64,000 bases of DNA from Dryococelus australis (Eukaryota > Arthropoda > Insecta > Phasmatodea > Phasmatidae), in the NCBI GenBank assembly GCA_029891345.1, contig CM057009.1:228957120-229021119 (forward strand), read 5' to 3'. Each line of letters begins with the position of its first letter. Positions within the stretch are counted from its first letter, which is position 1. Below, in pieces: positions 36,066 to 46,302 of this stretch. The notes below the pieces were generated by a model. The model saw only the letters and a program-made list of their open reading frames with translations. It was not told where the DNA came from and ran no database searches. The translations under genes were made by a program, and so were the position numbers.

Positions 36066-37404
36066 CTTTTACCGTCCCGATTCTGGCCCATTTCTCCGTG
36101 TTTGCAGGGTATTTACATATTGATTTATTAACATGATTAATTACACTCTATCTACATATCTTACTATAATCAAGGTTAATTTATGACTAAAATATGTTTG
36201 CTATTATACATAACTAAATGCATATCATCTTGTAATGCACTACACAACAAACATTTAAACAATATTCCATTCCATTACCTAGTTCACTCTGTCTACATTG
36301 TCTCTCTCTACCAAACTATCACAGATCATCAAACAATAAATAATTACCTGCCACCCATCACTCAATCAGTCTATCGTCATATTCTTAAGGCAGAACAATA
36401 GGCTTGCTGAAAAGATGCAGGTGAGTTCCTTATATAGGAATGCTACACATTCACAAACTGCATAACATATATAAGTAATTAAGTAATACAGATATAAAAT
36501 TTTGTTTCAAAAATGCATACTCTTTAGAAATGACAAATTCAACACAAGCCTGTATGGAATTACTACTCTAAAAACGAAGAAAATTATGGCTCACTAAATA
36601 TGCATTATTACTAAAAAAAAACATGCCTTATGCTTAAAAAAAATTACACTGTTGATTTATGTTAAAAGAAAAAAATATTTAATTTAAAACTATTTCCCCA
36701 GCATTTACCATACAGACAATATTTTCAGAAATTCACATCTATGCTAATTGGTATATAAAATCTTACTTCAGTGCCCATTGACACCAAGATTTTATATTAC
36801 AATAGTATATGTCCACAAAGTAAAAACGATATTCACAAAAATATATCTAAGTCAACCTATCATTGGTATTTACATTCCATTTTTCAAATCCCAGCGAAGG
36901 TGAATATGCTTATACCGTTTTTACTACTTGAATGTTAATATTAATTTTATATCGTATAAATAATGCCCAGCTCGACATATAAAACAGTTAAAAAAAGAGA
37001 GACCACGCACACATCTCTAGTAAATCTCTGGAGACACTTGATCTCTTTAACAGTAGACGCGACTACGACCGAACAAATTACAAAGGAGTTGAACTAGTTT
37101 CAACATTGTCGCTAGGGGGGTGCATATCAGTGAATCACTATTTGTTGCCTACCGTACGAGTAAAACAGTCACATAATATGACAGCCAGCGAGGTTATCCA
37201 TACAACCCTTTCAAATATCAAATTTACCGTTCGCAACAGAACATATCTATCCGACTATCGCACTACATAAAACATATTTAGATGTCCAACACACACAACA
37301 CTACACAAACGTCTCAACAGCCGAATAACTGTCACCAATCGTTTTGTAACGAGTTACGCAAACCAACATTGTTAGGGTAAAACTAAATATCCGTTCTTAC
37401 TTTA
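36066..37404. other. no gene recognised
   Basis: AT-rich, partly AC-rich sequence. No supported coding frame, tRNA-like box or repeat partner. Confidence 0.35.
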
Positions 37405-38022
37405 AGTAGAAGACTATAGTAGATCTTCGCACAACTCAATAATTTAACTAAAATTCAACCAATTTCGCTCTAAATTCAAACAAATTTCTAATCCCCGCGT
37501 TAAATCTTTCGCAGATATTGGCGCAACTAAAAATTTTACTAATACTCAACCAATTTCATGCTAAATTCAAGCAAATTTCTAATTATCCGTCAAATATTTC
37601 AAAGCACAACACACAATCAAAACCAGTTTTCTATTTGTGTTCACTCTTAGTGTGTGGTTCTTTAAATAATAATTTTCGAGCTAAATCATCATATTTTTGA
37701 TAAAATTCCAGAAATTTTCACACCTTTCTTGTGATATTTCTTCTAATTTAAAGTAATTATTTGCCTTTTTGGCCTAACTTTAACCTCATTCATCATGAAA
37801 ATGAACCACTGATCAAAGAGTGAACAAAGTATGTTTTCAAAAAAAAGAGCGCTTAATTGAAAACGCCGATTTGGGTCAAATTAGCTTGATTTTGGGGGTG
37901 AGATTGAAGAGATGAATCATATTTTCAGAATAAATTGAAAAATTGTTGCTTGGAAGTGAAAAATTTGCGTGAATTTTAGTTAAATAGTTGAGTTGCGCCA
38001 ATATCTGGAATAGTCGTCTACT
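37405..38022. mobile_element. MITE family B, copy 1 (left of the Polinton)
   Basis: Left end AGTAGAAGACTATAGTAGATC. The right end (38,022 read inward on the minus strand) is AGTAGACGACTATTCCAGAT, and the arms pair over about 50 bp, including GCGCAACTCAA/GCACAACTCAA and AATTTAACTAAAATTC. An internal ~93-bp tandem duplication (37,421-37,610) accounts for its extra length over copy 2. It is non-coding. Confidence 0.75.
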
Positions 38023-38387
38023 GATAAAAACAAATGTATTCTTATAAACACAAGAGAAAGAAATTAAATTCACTTAGATCTTAAAAAAAAAAAATTTTAT
38101 TCGATAAAACAACTGAACCAAAAATCTAAAAATTTTTATTGAAATATCGAAACAATTTCTTGTTTCTGTAAAATCGTTTACATTATCCATTTAATAAAGT
38201 AAAAAATTTATTTTTAAAATCTACACTAATTTTTATTATTGTTTTATCTTTAACTACTGCTGTTTTTCTGTACAGGCAGTCAATGACACAGTGGTCTTCA
38301 TCCCCAAAATGAATAATATTTTATATCAGCATAATAGTTTGTAGTTGACTTACAGTAAAGTTCATTATTTCTATACATATTATCTAA
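38023..38387. other. AT-rich spacer between MITE B and the capsid remnant
   Basis: Contains an A9 run at 38,082-38,091 and no coding signal. It could include the lost left end of the Polinton; no terminal inverted repeat is recognisable. Confidence 0.35.
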
Positions 38388-39417
38388 TTATGTTCCTGAA
38401 TTTCTAAAATCAATAAAAGCCAGAATTATTTTAAGAGAAAGATCATTTTCAATATCTAGATTCGAATATTCTTTTGGAAAAAATTCATTTCTACCCTTTT
38501 TAACAAAAATATATCTCACATTACAATGATCAAACATTGAAGCATTCACATATTGCTCAGCGCGATTTTTTATATTAGTTTGGAAACCCACAATTAAAAA
38601 TCAGGCGTGTCAAATTGCAAATTATTAAACTGATCTTTTATATCAAAGTTAAAAACAGTTGTCCCAGCAGGGACTTCTTTTTCTAAAAATTGGCAATACT
38701 TAAACCAAATATGAATGTTAGGATATATACATATATATTAAATTGCAATTGATGTGTTAGCTTTGTATTAAACAATACGCCACAAAATTTCTAATTTTTC
38801 AATACCAATTTTACCTGTATCAGCATATCTTTCATCAACCGAACCATCTGCTTTTTAAGATTTATAAACAAATATACAAATGTTATCAGATGAATTTCTA
38901 AAAAAAAAATTTTTTTATAACCACATTTCCAGTCAATTTCATTATAATTGCAAATAAAGCCAAACAAATATCATTATGTATACATTATTTCATTTATTCT
39001 ATCACTACGAACAGATTTTACTGGAAATTTACTATCAACACCAGTTGACTCTAAATAATTTTGTTCACCTGGTGATCTTAGTAAAATATTCATCAATGTT
39101 GAAGTTATTCCTGGATTATCAACAGCCTTAATAGTATGTCCATGTTTTTAAATTTCTACTCTTGAAAATTTTAATGGAAAAAAATTATAACAAACAATAA
39201 TATTATAAAATTTTTCGTATTTTGCCTCATCTCCAGTTTTATCTCTTTTTAGTAGGCGATATTCTTCCAAAATATAAGCAAAGTTTGGAAAAGGAAAGCC
39301 ATCTCCTATAGGAATAGCACACTCGATTCTATTATTGTAAATATTCAAATTCCCCCTCGTTTTATCATTTGGGGGGAAAGATTGTCTCTCAAAACTCTCA
39401 ATGATTTTATAACTCAT
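38388..39417 (-). pseudogene. major capsid protein-like (double jelly-roll) remnant
   Basis: In Polinton-type viruses this protein forms the hexon-like capsid. The ATG at 39,417 follows a TATATAA run. The first frame (to a stop at 39,148) has FNN-type text such as NLNIYNNRIECAIPIGDG. The same frame continues past the stop to 38,974 (KAVDNPGITSTLMNILL). The next part is found in shifted frames (CQFLEKEVPAGTTVFNFD, about 38,630-38,690), followed by IVGFQTNIKNR and FDHCNVR in a frame ending at 38,388. Order and spacing fit the capsid-like protein common in arthropod Polinton/adintovirus insertions. It has at least one in-frame stop and three frame changes. The identity is from remembered family patterns, so a profile search would settle it. 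Confidence 0.7.
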
Positions 39418-39526
39418 TTATATATAAAAAAAATTTATATAATTGAAGGATTCACAGGGTGTTTCTCGAGTGAAATTGCTCATCGAGAAGTATAGAAATT
39501 ATATAAATAACCATTAGGTAGAATAT

Positions 39527-39555
39527 GAAAAAAAAAAAAAAAAAAAAAAAAAAAC
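39527..39555 (+). repeat. poly-A run
   Basis: An uninterrupted run of about 27 A between the divergent capsid and minor-protein genes. It may be slippage in the intergenic promoter region. Confidence 0.85.
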
Positions 39556-39565
39556 AAGAATAAGG

Positions 39566-40735
39566 ATCTACCATTAATTCGTGAATTACAAAATATTGGC
39601 AAAAAAAGTAGATCAAGTAAGTGAAGAAAACAAAAATTTTATAACAACACTAGTACCTGTTGCTGCAGAAAATTTAGATTATCTTCCAACACCAGAAAAA
39701 AATTCTTTTGAAAGAGAATTAATCCCAAAATTATCTAATGTAGAAGAGGGAATGGGAATTGTGCCATTGAAAAAGTTACCACTTATAGCAGATGTTTCTA
39801 CTATAAATCTCGGAAAATATATTTCTAAAATAATAATGTTATTAATGATAAATTTGGTTAACGAGGAGTTGGGCAAGGTTTTAAAATTAGAGATACAAAA
39901 GTAGTAATTGATGGCGATTTTCTATTTGCCAAAGATAAAAAATATGAATTATCAATAGGCCTTACTAATTTGTTAACAAAAAAACACAATTTGATCTTGA
40001 AGGTGAATTCACCGATAAAGGCTATGGAAATTACACAGAAATTGTTTCATCAACCAATGCTGCATTCCAAGAATATAATCCTAAAAAGCCTTTAACTCGA
40101 ATAGAAGTTGGAAGAATGCCAACATAATTAAGCTGATTTATAATAATTATATAAGAGCATCAAGATCAGCACCAAACACACCAGAAAGAGCGCATTTTAC
40201 ATATTCTCCTAGATATGGAGAAGGCATAAAAAATATAATAATTTGCCGACAGAATATATTTGGATGGACAATGTTATAAAATTAATTGACCTATTATTAG
40301 TTATTCATGGCGAAGAAAATTTTCTGACTTTGTCGTTAATACGACGAAAACCATGTCTAATAAGAGTTTTAAATTATATTTTGCATTCATTTTGGAATTC
40401 TGAACACCATTGCAAATGCATTATAAACTGGGCATTAAACAATTTAAATTTGCCCGAAATGCATTTACCAAGATATAATTATTGTGGGGTATTTATAAAA
40501 TTAAATGTAAGATTAGAAAGAGGAAATGCTGGAGTTACTTAACTAGATGAAGCGTGTAAATTTCATGATATTGCTTATAGAGATCACAAATATTTAGAAG
40601 CTAGGCTTGTATCTGATAAAATTTTACAAAAAGAAGCAAAATAAATAATGTTAAATAAACATACTTCATTTGGAGAAAAAATTGCTTCTGCTGCTCGACA
40701 ATGTTTTCAAAAAGAAAGTTAACTTTTGGAATTAA
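39566..40735 (+). pseudogene. capsid-associated protein with phospholipase A2-like domain
   Basis: Frames at 39,581-39,904 (PTPEKNSFERELIPKL), 39,900-40,130 (VVIDGDFLFAKDKKYELSIG, then LTRIEVGRMPT) and 40,243-40,542 (TEYIWMDN) lead into a PLA2-like segment. Its core, LDEACKFHDIAYRDH, is at 40,543-40,587, with NYCG upstream at 40,477-40,488. CxxHD...Y is the PLA2 catalytic pattern with the active-site His-Asp pair. In parvoviruses and Polinton-like viruses such domains help the particle breach endosomal membranes. A TAA (40,540-40,542) interrupts the domain immediately before the HD motif, and the protein needs several frames. The calcium-loop sequence is degraded (NYCGVF). Secreted cellular PLA2 is unlikely given the absence of a signal peptide and the capsid-gene neighbours. 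Confidence 0.75.
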
Positions 40736-40859
40736 AATTTTCTATTGTATAAATATAACTTATATATGAATATAAAATCCTCAACTTTCTATATACCCAT
40801 TGATTAATTAAGAGATTTAGGTAGAGATAAACTTTTAACAAAAAATCAACTTGAGCGAA

Positions 40860-41091
40860 AAAATAAAACAGTAAAAGAAGCAAAGGTTTCTTGCTAACCT
40901 TGGCACTGCCAATACTCAAAAAAGTATTAAAATAAAAAACTGACAATGGTATACATCATGGAGGAATTATCCCTCTCATAGTTGCTGCTTTAACTGAACT
41001 TGGTGGTTTAGCAGGAGTAACTACTTCAATATATAATTCTGATGAACAAACTAGCAAAAATAAAAAAAAAATTAGAACAAAAAATATATAA
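40860..41091 (+). pseudogene. pX-like small hydrophobic virion protein
   Basis: A basic, then hydrophobic stretch (GFLLTLALPILKKVL, about 40,885-40,929) meets a stop. After a frame change comes GGIIPLIVAALTELGGLAGV (40,960-41,019) with a Lys/Asn-rich tail ending at 41,090. A glycine-rich membrane-active segment with a basic tail, between the PLA2 protein and the protease, fits the pX/core-peptide-like proteins of adintoviruses. The function is inferred from position and composition. Confidence 0.5.
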
Positions 41092-41126
41092 TTAAGTAAT
41101 GGAAATCAAGGCTGGTAGTAATGTAG

Positions 41127-41411
41127 TTGCGAAAGAAAGAGGAAGGCAAAAAACAAATTTGCGCCACTATCCATGATCGATATTTAAATATATGTAAAAA
41201 ATTAAATATAAAAAATTTCAGAAATGTTAATATGATTTACGAACAACCAAAAAATGTGCTCAAAAAAGAGTGTGCCGTGGTTATTTTTGATATTTCAACA
41301 AATTCTGGTAGAATTAAAAATTTTAATTCTGTTATCTGTGGACATTTATGTTTAATTGTTTTACACTTTTTCCCAAGAGAATTTAAATTTAGCGATACAA
41401 ATTCTATGTGA
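41127..41411 (+). pseudogene. adenovirus-type cysteine protease remnant
   Basis: Polinton PRO matures capsid proteins. The frame carries ICKKLNIKNFRNVNMIYEQ and KKECAVV, typical of the N-terminal half of this family. Later comes VICGHLCLIVLHF, whose second Cys (41,349-41,351) sits where the catalytic Cys lies in the adenain CGxxC arrangement. The stretch between STNSG and NFNSV is too short: the segment expected to hold the catalytic His-Trp and the acidic residue is absent. The protease is therefore dead even where the frame is open. The upstream start is unclear (no ATG). Confidence 0.7.
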
Positions 41412-41417
41412 TTAAAT

Positions 41418-42570
41418 GACAGATATATTTGGGAAACAATTAATCGAATCTTTAAATAAAATCTTTGATAATATTGCTGAAGATTTAATAACATATGTAT
41501 ATTAAAAATGCAATTCCAGTGTCTCTTCTTTACAAAGCGATTTGAGCACTTGTTTTGATTTTACAAAATCGTTTGTCTCATTTTTTGGACGAAGAATTGT
41601 TAATATAGCTGACCCCATTGATGGAAAAGATGTAGTTAATAAAATATTTTTAGATAAAAAGATAGCTGATTATGCTTTAAAGAAAATAAAAATTTACAAT
41701 TCAATTACACTATTGCTGATTATATAAAACGAATAAATAATGCAAAACAAACATTAAAAGAAGATGTAGATTTAAAATATGAAACTATTGTTCCTGACTA
41801 TTCTTTTAAAAAATTATCTAGATTCAAATATAAAACAATTGTTTCCGACTATGCATTAAAAATCGATGGAGATTTAAAATATAAAACTTTTGTTTCTGAT
41901 TATGCATTAAAAATTATCTCGAACCAAAATACAAAACTAGTGTTTCTGATTTAAAAACATATGTAGATTCAAAATATAATAACGTTGTTTCTGCTTTACG
42001 AGATCAAATAAGTAAAGTTTTTGTTTACACAACAGAATATGTTTCTATTTAATATTGCAGAATTAACAATATGGCTGATCCAATTGAGGGAAAAGATGCC
42101 GCCAATAAAAGATATATCGATAAAGAAATGCAAAATTTAATAATTCAGTTGTGAGTTACTGCAACACACTAGTTAACACAATGGCTGAAAAAAACAAAGA
42201 AGCTATTGATAAATAATTAGATGTCAAATTACAAAATTTAAGCCAATCAATTGAAAAATTTAATGAAGAAAAGCTCATGTATTTTATTTGCGTGGAAAGT
42301 GGAATCAAAATAATAATGTTTTCAGCACAGATGATGATGTAATTTTTTTTCTTTTTTGGTGGATTATACAGTTTATCAAATAATTTCTGATTATTTATAT
42401 GATGATACTCTAACTGTTATTGAGGGAAGTACAAAAATGGATTATAGTTAACCATTTGATGTTAACAGAGGTGAGTTTTTAACTTTAAAAATTAAAATAA
42501 AAAAGTTATCTAATTATTTTGTTGATGGAATGTTGACCACAATATGAATATCCGTAAAATACAATGATTA
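41418..42570 (+). pseudogene. fibre-like repeat/coiled protein remnant
   Basis: A short frame MTDIFGKQLIESLNKIF at 41,418 precedes a segment with RRIVNIADPIDGKDVVNK (41,590-41,643). Degenerate repeats of KYKT-VSDYALK (41,776-41,925) follow, then a second ADPIEGKDAANKRYIDKEM block (42,075-42,131). Repeated NxADPIxGKDxxNKxxxDK motifs joined by short heptad-like repeats suggest an extended fibre or tail-spike-like trimer. The downstream part (42,360-42,560) may be its head. Many stops and shifts are present. The role is inferred from repeat structure and late-gene position. Confidence 0.45.
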
Positions 42571-42597
42571 ACTATAGATATATTTTTTATTATTAAA

Positions 42598-43662
42598 TGC
42601 CGAACACATGGTGTTTAAGGTGCAAGAAAGTCACTAAAAATAATAATATAAATAAATAAAAATACAACAAATGGACGATTAGTCCAGAAAAGTATATGCT
42701 CGTTGTGCAACTCTAAATCAATATTCTTAAAAAAAAAAAAATTGCTCAATGCGAGGGAAGGAATAATCAATGAAAATTATACAAAGATGCGAGAAAAAAT
42801 TTTCCAAGAAGGAAAGTTATTTCGTGTGGCATTGATGATTTGTAGCAAATTGATCTTATAGAAATGGATACCGGTAATTTAAAATGTATAGCTCGCAAAA
42901 ATAAAGGCTATAAATATATTATGACAATTATTGATATATTTTCAAAGTTTGCATTTGCTTTACCAGTCAAAGATAAAACAGCAACAAATGTATCAAATGG
43001 TTTAAAAAAATTTTGATGAAAATAAAACCAAATAATTTACAAAGCGACAATGGCTTAGAATTTTATAATAATATATTTAAAGAACTTATGGAAAAGCGTA
43101 ATATAAATATTTTTTTTTCATTTTCTGAATTTAAAGCTAGTGTTTTTTAAAGATTTAATCAGACTTTAAAAAATATAATGTGGAACGAATTTGCTTTGAA
43201 TGGCAATTATAAATGGACAAATATATTGGATGAATTAGTGAAAGACTACAACAACACAAAGCACAGCACTATTGCACTATTGGCATGAAACCAATTGAAG
43301 TTAATAAAAAAACGAAAAAAAAAATGTATTGCAAACAAATTTTGTGTATACTAAACCAAAATATTAAGTTGGAGATATTGTTCGCGTGAGCAAATTGAAA
43401 ATTATTATTTTTAATTAATTATTCTGCTAATTGGTCAACAGGATTGCTTACTATTTGTAAAGTTTTAAATTTTGATATACCAACTTACAAATTAAAATAT
43501 ACAAAAGGAGAAGAAATAATGGGTAGTTTTTATGAAAACTAACTATCCTGATGAATATATGGTCGAAATAGTTTTAAAACCTGAGCCAATAAAATTTATG
43601 TAAAGTGGTTGGGTTTTCATAATTCTCACAACTCTTGGATTAATAAAACAGATGTAGTGTAA
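42598..43662 (+). pseudogene. retroviral-type (DDE) integrase remnant
   Basis: Inserts the element's DNA into the host chromosome. An N-terminal part with CxxC (NTWCLRCKKV at 42,602 and a possible partner near 42,697) is consistent with a zinc-binding head. The catalytic core starts QIDLIEMD (42,847), then NKGYKYIMTIIDIFSKFAFA (42,901-42,960), then, after a frameshift at 43,017, LQSDNGLEFYNN (second Asp, about 43,044). ASVF is followed directly by TAA at 43,148-43,150 and RFNQTLK; the family's catalytic Glu belongs at that stop. KDYNNTKHSTI ends the core, and a YTKGEE chromodomain-like tail follows near 43,500. These motifs are of Polinton type rather than Gypsy, in keeping with the neighbours. 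Confidence 0.85.
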
Positions 43663-43753
43663 ATTGCTTTACCACTATGATAGTCCAGTTGTGACTTTGG
43701 GTCCCCAATTAATTATGATAAAAATGCTTTATATTTTATTTGATATTTGCTTC

Positions 43754-44690
43754 TTACTCAATTTGACTAATTATATATGTATCATTGAACAATTGTTGTC
43801 GAGTATAATTATTTCCGACAATGTTAAAATAGTTATAGAAAAATTCAATTTTGCCATTCATTGTTTCCTTCGTTCTTTGGTATAAATTTATATAATTTGG
43901 AATATATTCAAATCTCAATAATTCTTCACAATTTAGATGTATATGTCCAATTCTAAGCAACTGTCTTTGAACATATTTTCTTTGAGTTCTAATAACAAAA
44001 AAAATTAAATTCAAAATTTTCATTAAATAATTGTAGAAGAATAAATGTTGGATTTAAATTTTGGTTTTGTGTTTGTGGTACAACATGAGGGGCCATTTCT
44101 CATATTACCTCATTTTTGCGATTTATTCCATCTATGGCTCTATCAACTGTTTCTGTTAATTTTTCGAAATGACCATATTAAATTTTATTTATTTCTTTTA
44201 AACTTTAAATGTGATCATATTTAGTTTTATTTATATCTTTTTAATGATTAACTCTAATTTCGTTCATTTTTAGTGTATTTTATTTGACCTTTGAATAAAT
44301 GCATTACATATTTTTTAAAATCTTATATTCGCCATGTTTTCCAATTAATGGACTAACATCTTCAAAAATCCATGTTTTAAAAACTTTAACAATTTCACAA
44401 TGTGAACTTAACATAAGTTCATGTAAACCAGGCTCACCAATATAAACAGCATTGCCTTCGTTATAAGCGAGGTGGTATGCATTTTGCATACCATCTATTT
44501 TTTTTAAAGAAAAGATCTATATTTTGGAGAAACTTTTTTAGAAAGGTTGTCTTTTATATTTTGACATTCTGAAATCTCAGCAATATCTTTGCTACAAAAC
44601 AAAGGATTGTTTTCCTCGTCAATAATCACAGAAACTCGTTTATCATTGTAAATAAGTTTGTTGATATTTATATCCAATATTGACTCCTTT
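43754..44690 (-). pseudogene. bro: BRO-N domain protein (baculovirus repeated ORF family), copy 1
   Basis: BRO proteins are DNA-binding proteins spread among large insect DNA viruses. From about 44,690: KRVSVIID, NPLFCSKDIAEISEC, then a frameshift near 44,515, then YIGEPGLHELMLSSH and FEDVSPLIGKHGEY (44,310-44,430). These are the conserved end of the BRO-N fold. A linker with stops (LTETVDRAIDGINRKNEV, about 44,120-44,175) leads to an intact C-terminal frame, 44,023-43,754, with LYQRTKETMNGKIEFF. No ATG is seen at the start; ATA stands at the likely position. It is transcribed toward the integrase gene. Confidence 0.75.
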
Positions 44691-44934
44691 TCTATTTACG
44701 AAACTATGCGTAAGTGAAAGTGGTCAGTTTTAATAAATGTTTTTATATATATTCTTTTTATGAAGAAAACGAAAAAAAAATTGAAGAAAATAATTTTATA
44801 TAATATAGACCAAATTCAGGCCCTACGTGCGTAGGGGCTGAAATATTAAGCAACAATCATTGAAAAATATGTACATTTTTCAATAGCGGTGAATCGCCGT
44901 TATTTAACTCTTTATATTTTTTAAATATTAGTCG

Positions 44935-45127
44935 CGAATATGACTTTTAACAGCATCTCTAGGTCGTTTATACCCAAGTATTCCAGAAATTTGATTTGCA
45001 TAAAACAAAGGATTATTTTTATTGTCTAAGACAACAGTTATTCTTTTATCTTTAATAATTAAATTATTTAAATCGAATAACGTAGCCACTTGTGTAGTCT
45101 TCTCTAGTTGTTTTTCTAGTGATTAGG
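44935..45127 (-). pseudogene. bro: BRO-N domain fragment, copy 2
   Basis: Minus-strand frame with LFDLNNLIIKDKRITVVLD, NPLFYANQISGILGY and KRPRDAVKSH, parallel to the first third of copy 1 (KRVSVIID, NPLFCSKDIAEI). It stops after this segment. Upstream DNA (45,130-45,260) resembles that upstream of copy 1 (44,700-44,830), so gene and promoter were duplicated together and the first copy's body was then lost. Confidence 0.65.
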
Positions 45128-45523
45128 TCATTTTGTATGTGGGGGAATATGTTGTTTTTATAAATATTCTTTTTTATGATGAGAACAAAAATTTAAGAAT
45201 ATAATTTAAATAAATAAAGCCCTAATTCATTGATAAATATAGTATTTATACTAAAGACGCTATCAAAAACATGTAGATGTGGAAGATAGAGTTAAATTAG
45301 ATTAAATTAGTAGGGGAGGCAAAACACCTAACCTAACATATTTAGGAAAATTTTAAGGGATACCAGCAGTCCCCCTTAAGAGGTAATGAAGAATCTGATG
45401 TATTTATCAATGAATGAAACCCAAAACATCCTTGGTTATCAGCTTATCTTAATAGAATTTCAGCACCGAATTTTTTCTTCTTCTAAATAATTTTTTTCTT
45501 CCTAAATAACACAAAACCAAAAA

Positions 45524-45739
45524 ATGGATTCTCTGCTCAACAAATTGAACTATTCACTTGAATTCACCAAACTACAAGATGTAGAAAATAATAAATCGTT
45601 CAGGGCAACAGATTTTGAAATTTACGAATCTAATTTTGGAAAAAAAATCTATTGTATTCTTGATGGCAAATTAAAAATTTCATTACCAGAGCGCTATGTC
45701 GAGATACTCGATAAAAATTTATTGGAACTTATAAATTAG
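45524..45739 (+). CDS. small protein, early-type Polinton gene, function unknown
   Basis: Intact 71-codon frame from an ATG after an A-rich leader (ACCAAAAAATGG). It shows FRATDFEIYESNFGKKIYC and LPERYVEIL, a beta-rich pattern (charged strand, GKK turn, LPxRY). The frame ends at 45,739; related-looking text continues in another frame (MYKSLKEMTNGQFV, about 45,754-45,795), so it is probably truncated. A small single-stranded-DNA-binding-like protein would fit the polymerase-side position, but I cannot show this. Confidence 0.5.
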   Translation: MDSLLNKLNYSLEFTKLQDVENNKSFRATDFEIYESNFGKKIYCILDGKLKISLPERYVEILDKNLLELIN

Positions 45740-45887
45740 AAGCAGGTTTTTATAATGTATAAAAGTTTAAAAGAAATGACAAATGGACAATTTGTCCGTG
45801 ATCTAGAATTCTCTTATGCATATTTTTTAAAGCATTATTAATAATTATTTTATTCTTTTTAACAAATTTGTTTCTTTGTAAATAAAC

Positions 45888-46142
45888 ATGTCTTTTCCTA
45901 TTTTTCCTTGCAGTGATCCCAAAATTTTAAAAGGTGGCGATGGCGCAAGTCCACCGTCTTATAATTTAAGTATAGCATCTGAAGATCTTAAAAATTTAGT
46001 TCACAAATTTCATTCAAATTTACAAATTTTACAATTTTCGCTCTCAGATAGCATTGACGACACATATGAACTTCGAGAAATGGGTGAATATCTAGAGCAA
46101 ATTCCAGAAGTTTTTAAAAAATTTGTAGAGCTTCTAGTATAA
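45888..46142 (+). CDS. 84-residue hypothetical protein in the Polinton
   Basis: The ATG follows TTGTAAATAAAC. The frame is intact to a TAA at 46,140-46,142. Composition is mixed: a Gly/Ser/Pro N-terminus (SDPKILKGGDGASPPS), then an amphipathic helix-rich half (LQILQFSLSDSI, YLEQIPEVFKKFVELL). No family is recognised. A GC-rich inverted pair (CCCCGCC/GGCGGGG, 46,178-46,197) lies 35 bp downstream and may act as a terminator-like hairpin. Confidence 0.4.
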   Translation: MSFPIFPCSDPKILKGGDGASPPSYNLSIASEDLKNLVHKFHSNLQILQFSLSDSIDDTYELREMGEYLEQIPEVFKKFVELLV

Positions 46143-46177
46143 CATATTTGTTTGTGACAGTTTTATTTGTTATGTGA

Positions 46178-46197
46178 ACCCCGCCTGCAAGGCGGGG
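46178..46197 (+). terminator. GC hairpin downstream of the 84-codon gene
   Basis: CCCCGCCT GCAA GGCGGGG forms a 7-bp stem with a 5-6 base loop in very AT-rich DNA, between two gene ends. Its role is inferred only from position. Confidence 0.35.
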
Positions 46198-46302
46198 TTA
46201 GTTGGAAACAAATAATCTATCCTATTTGATAATGAATATGCTTTATATTAAAATGTTGATTTTTTCTTTTTCTTAATTAAATTTTTTCCTATATAAATAA
46301 AA

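Noticed and set aside
40477-40587. Cellular secreted phospholipase A2 exon
   Set aside because: No signal peptide or disulphide-rich pattern; flanked by capsid and protease genes of viral type.
44150-45300. Bacterial antirepressor/KilA-type gene from contamination
   Set aside because: BRO-N also occurs in phages, but the neighbours are Polinton genes in eukaryotic repeat-rich DNA and the gene is decayed like them.
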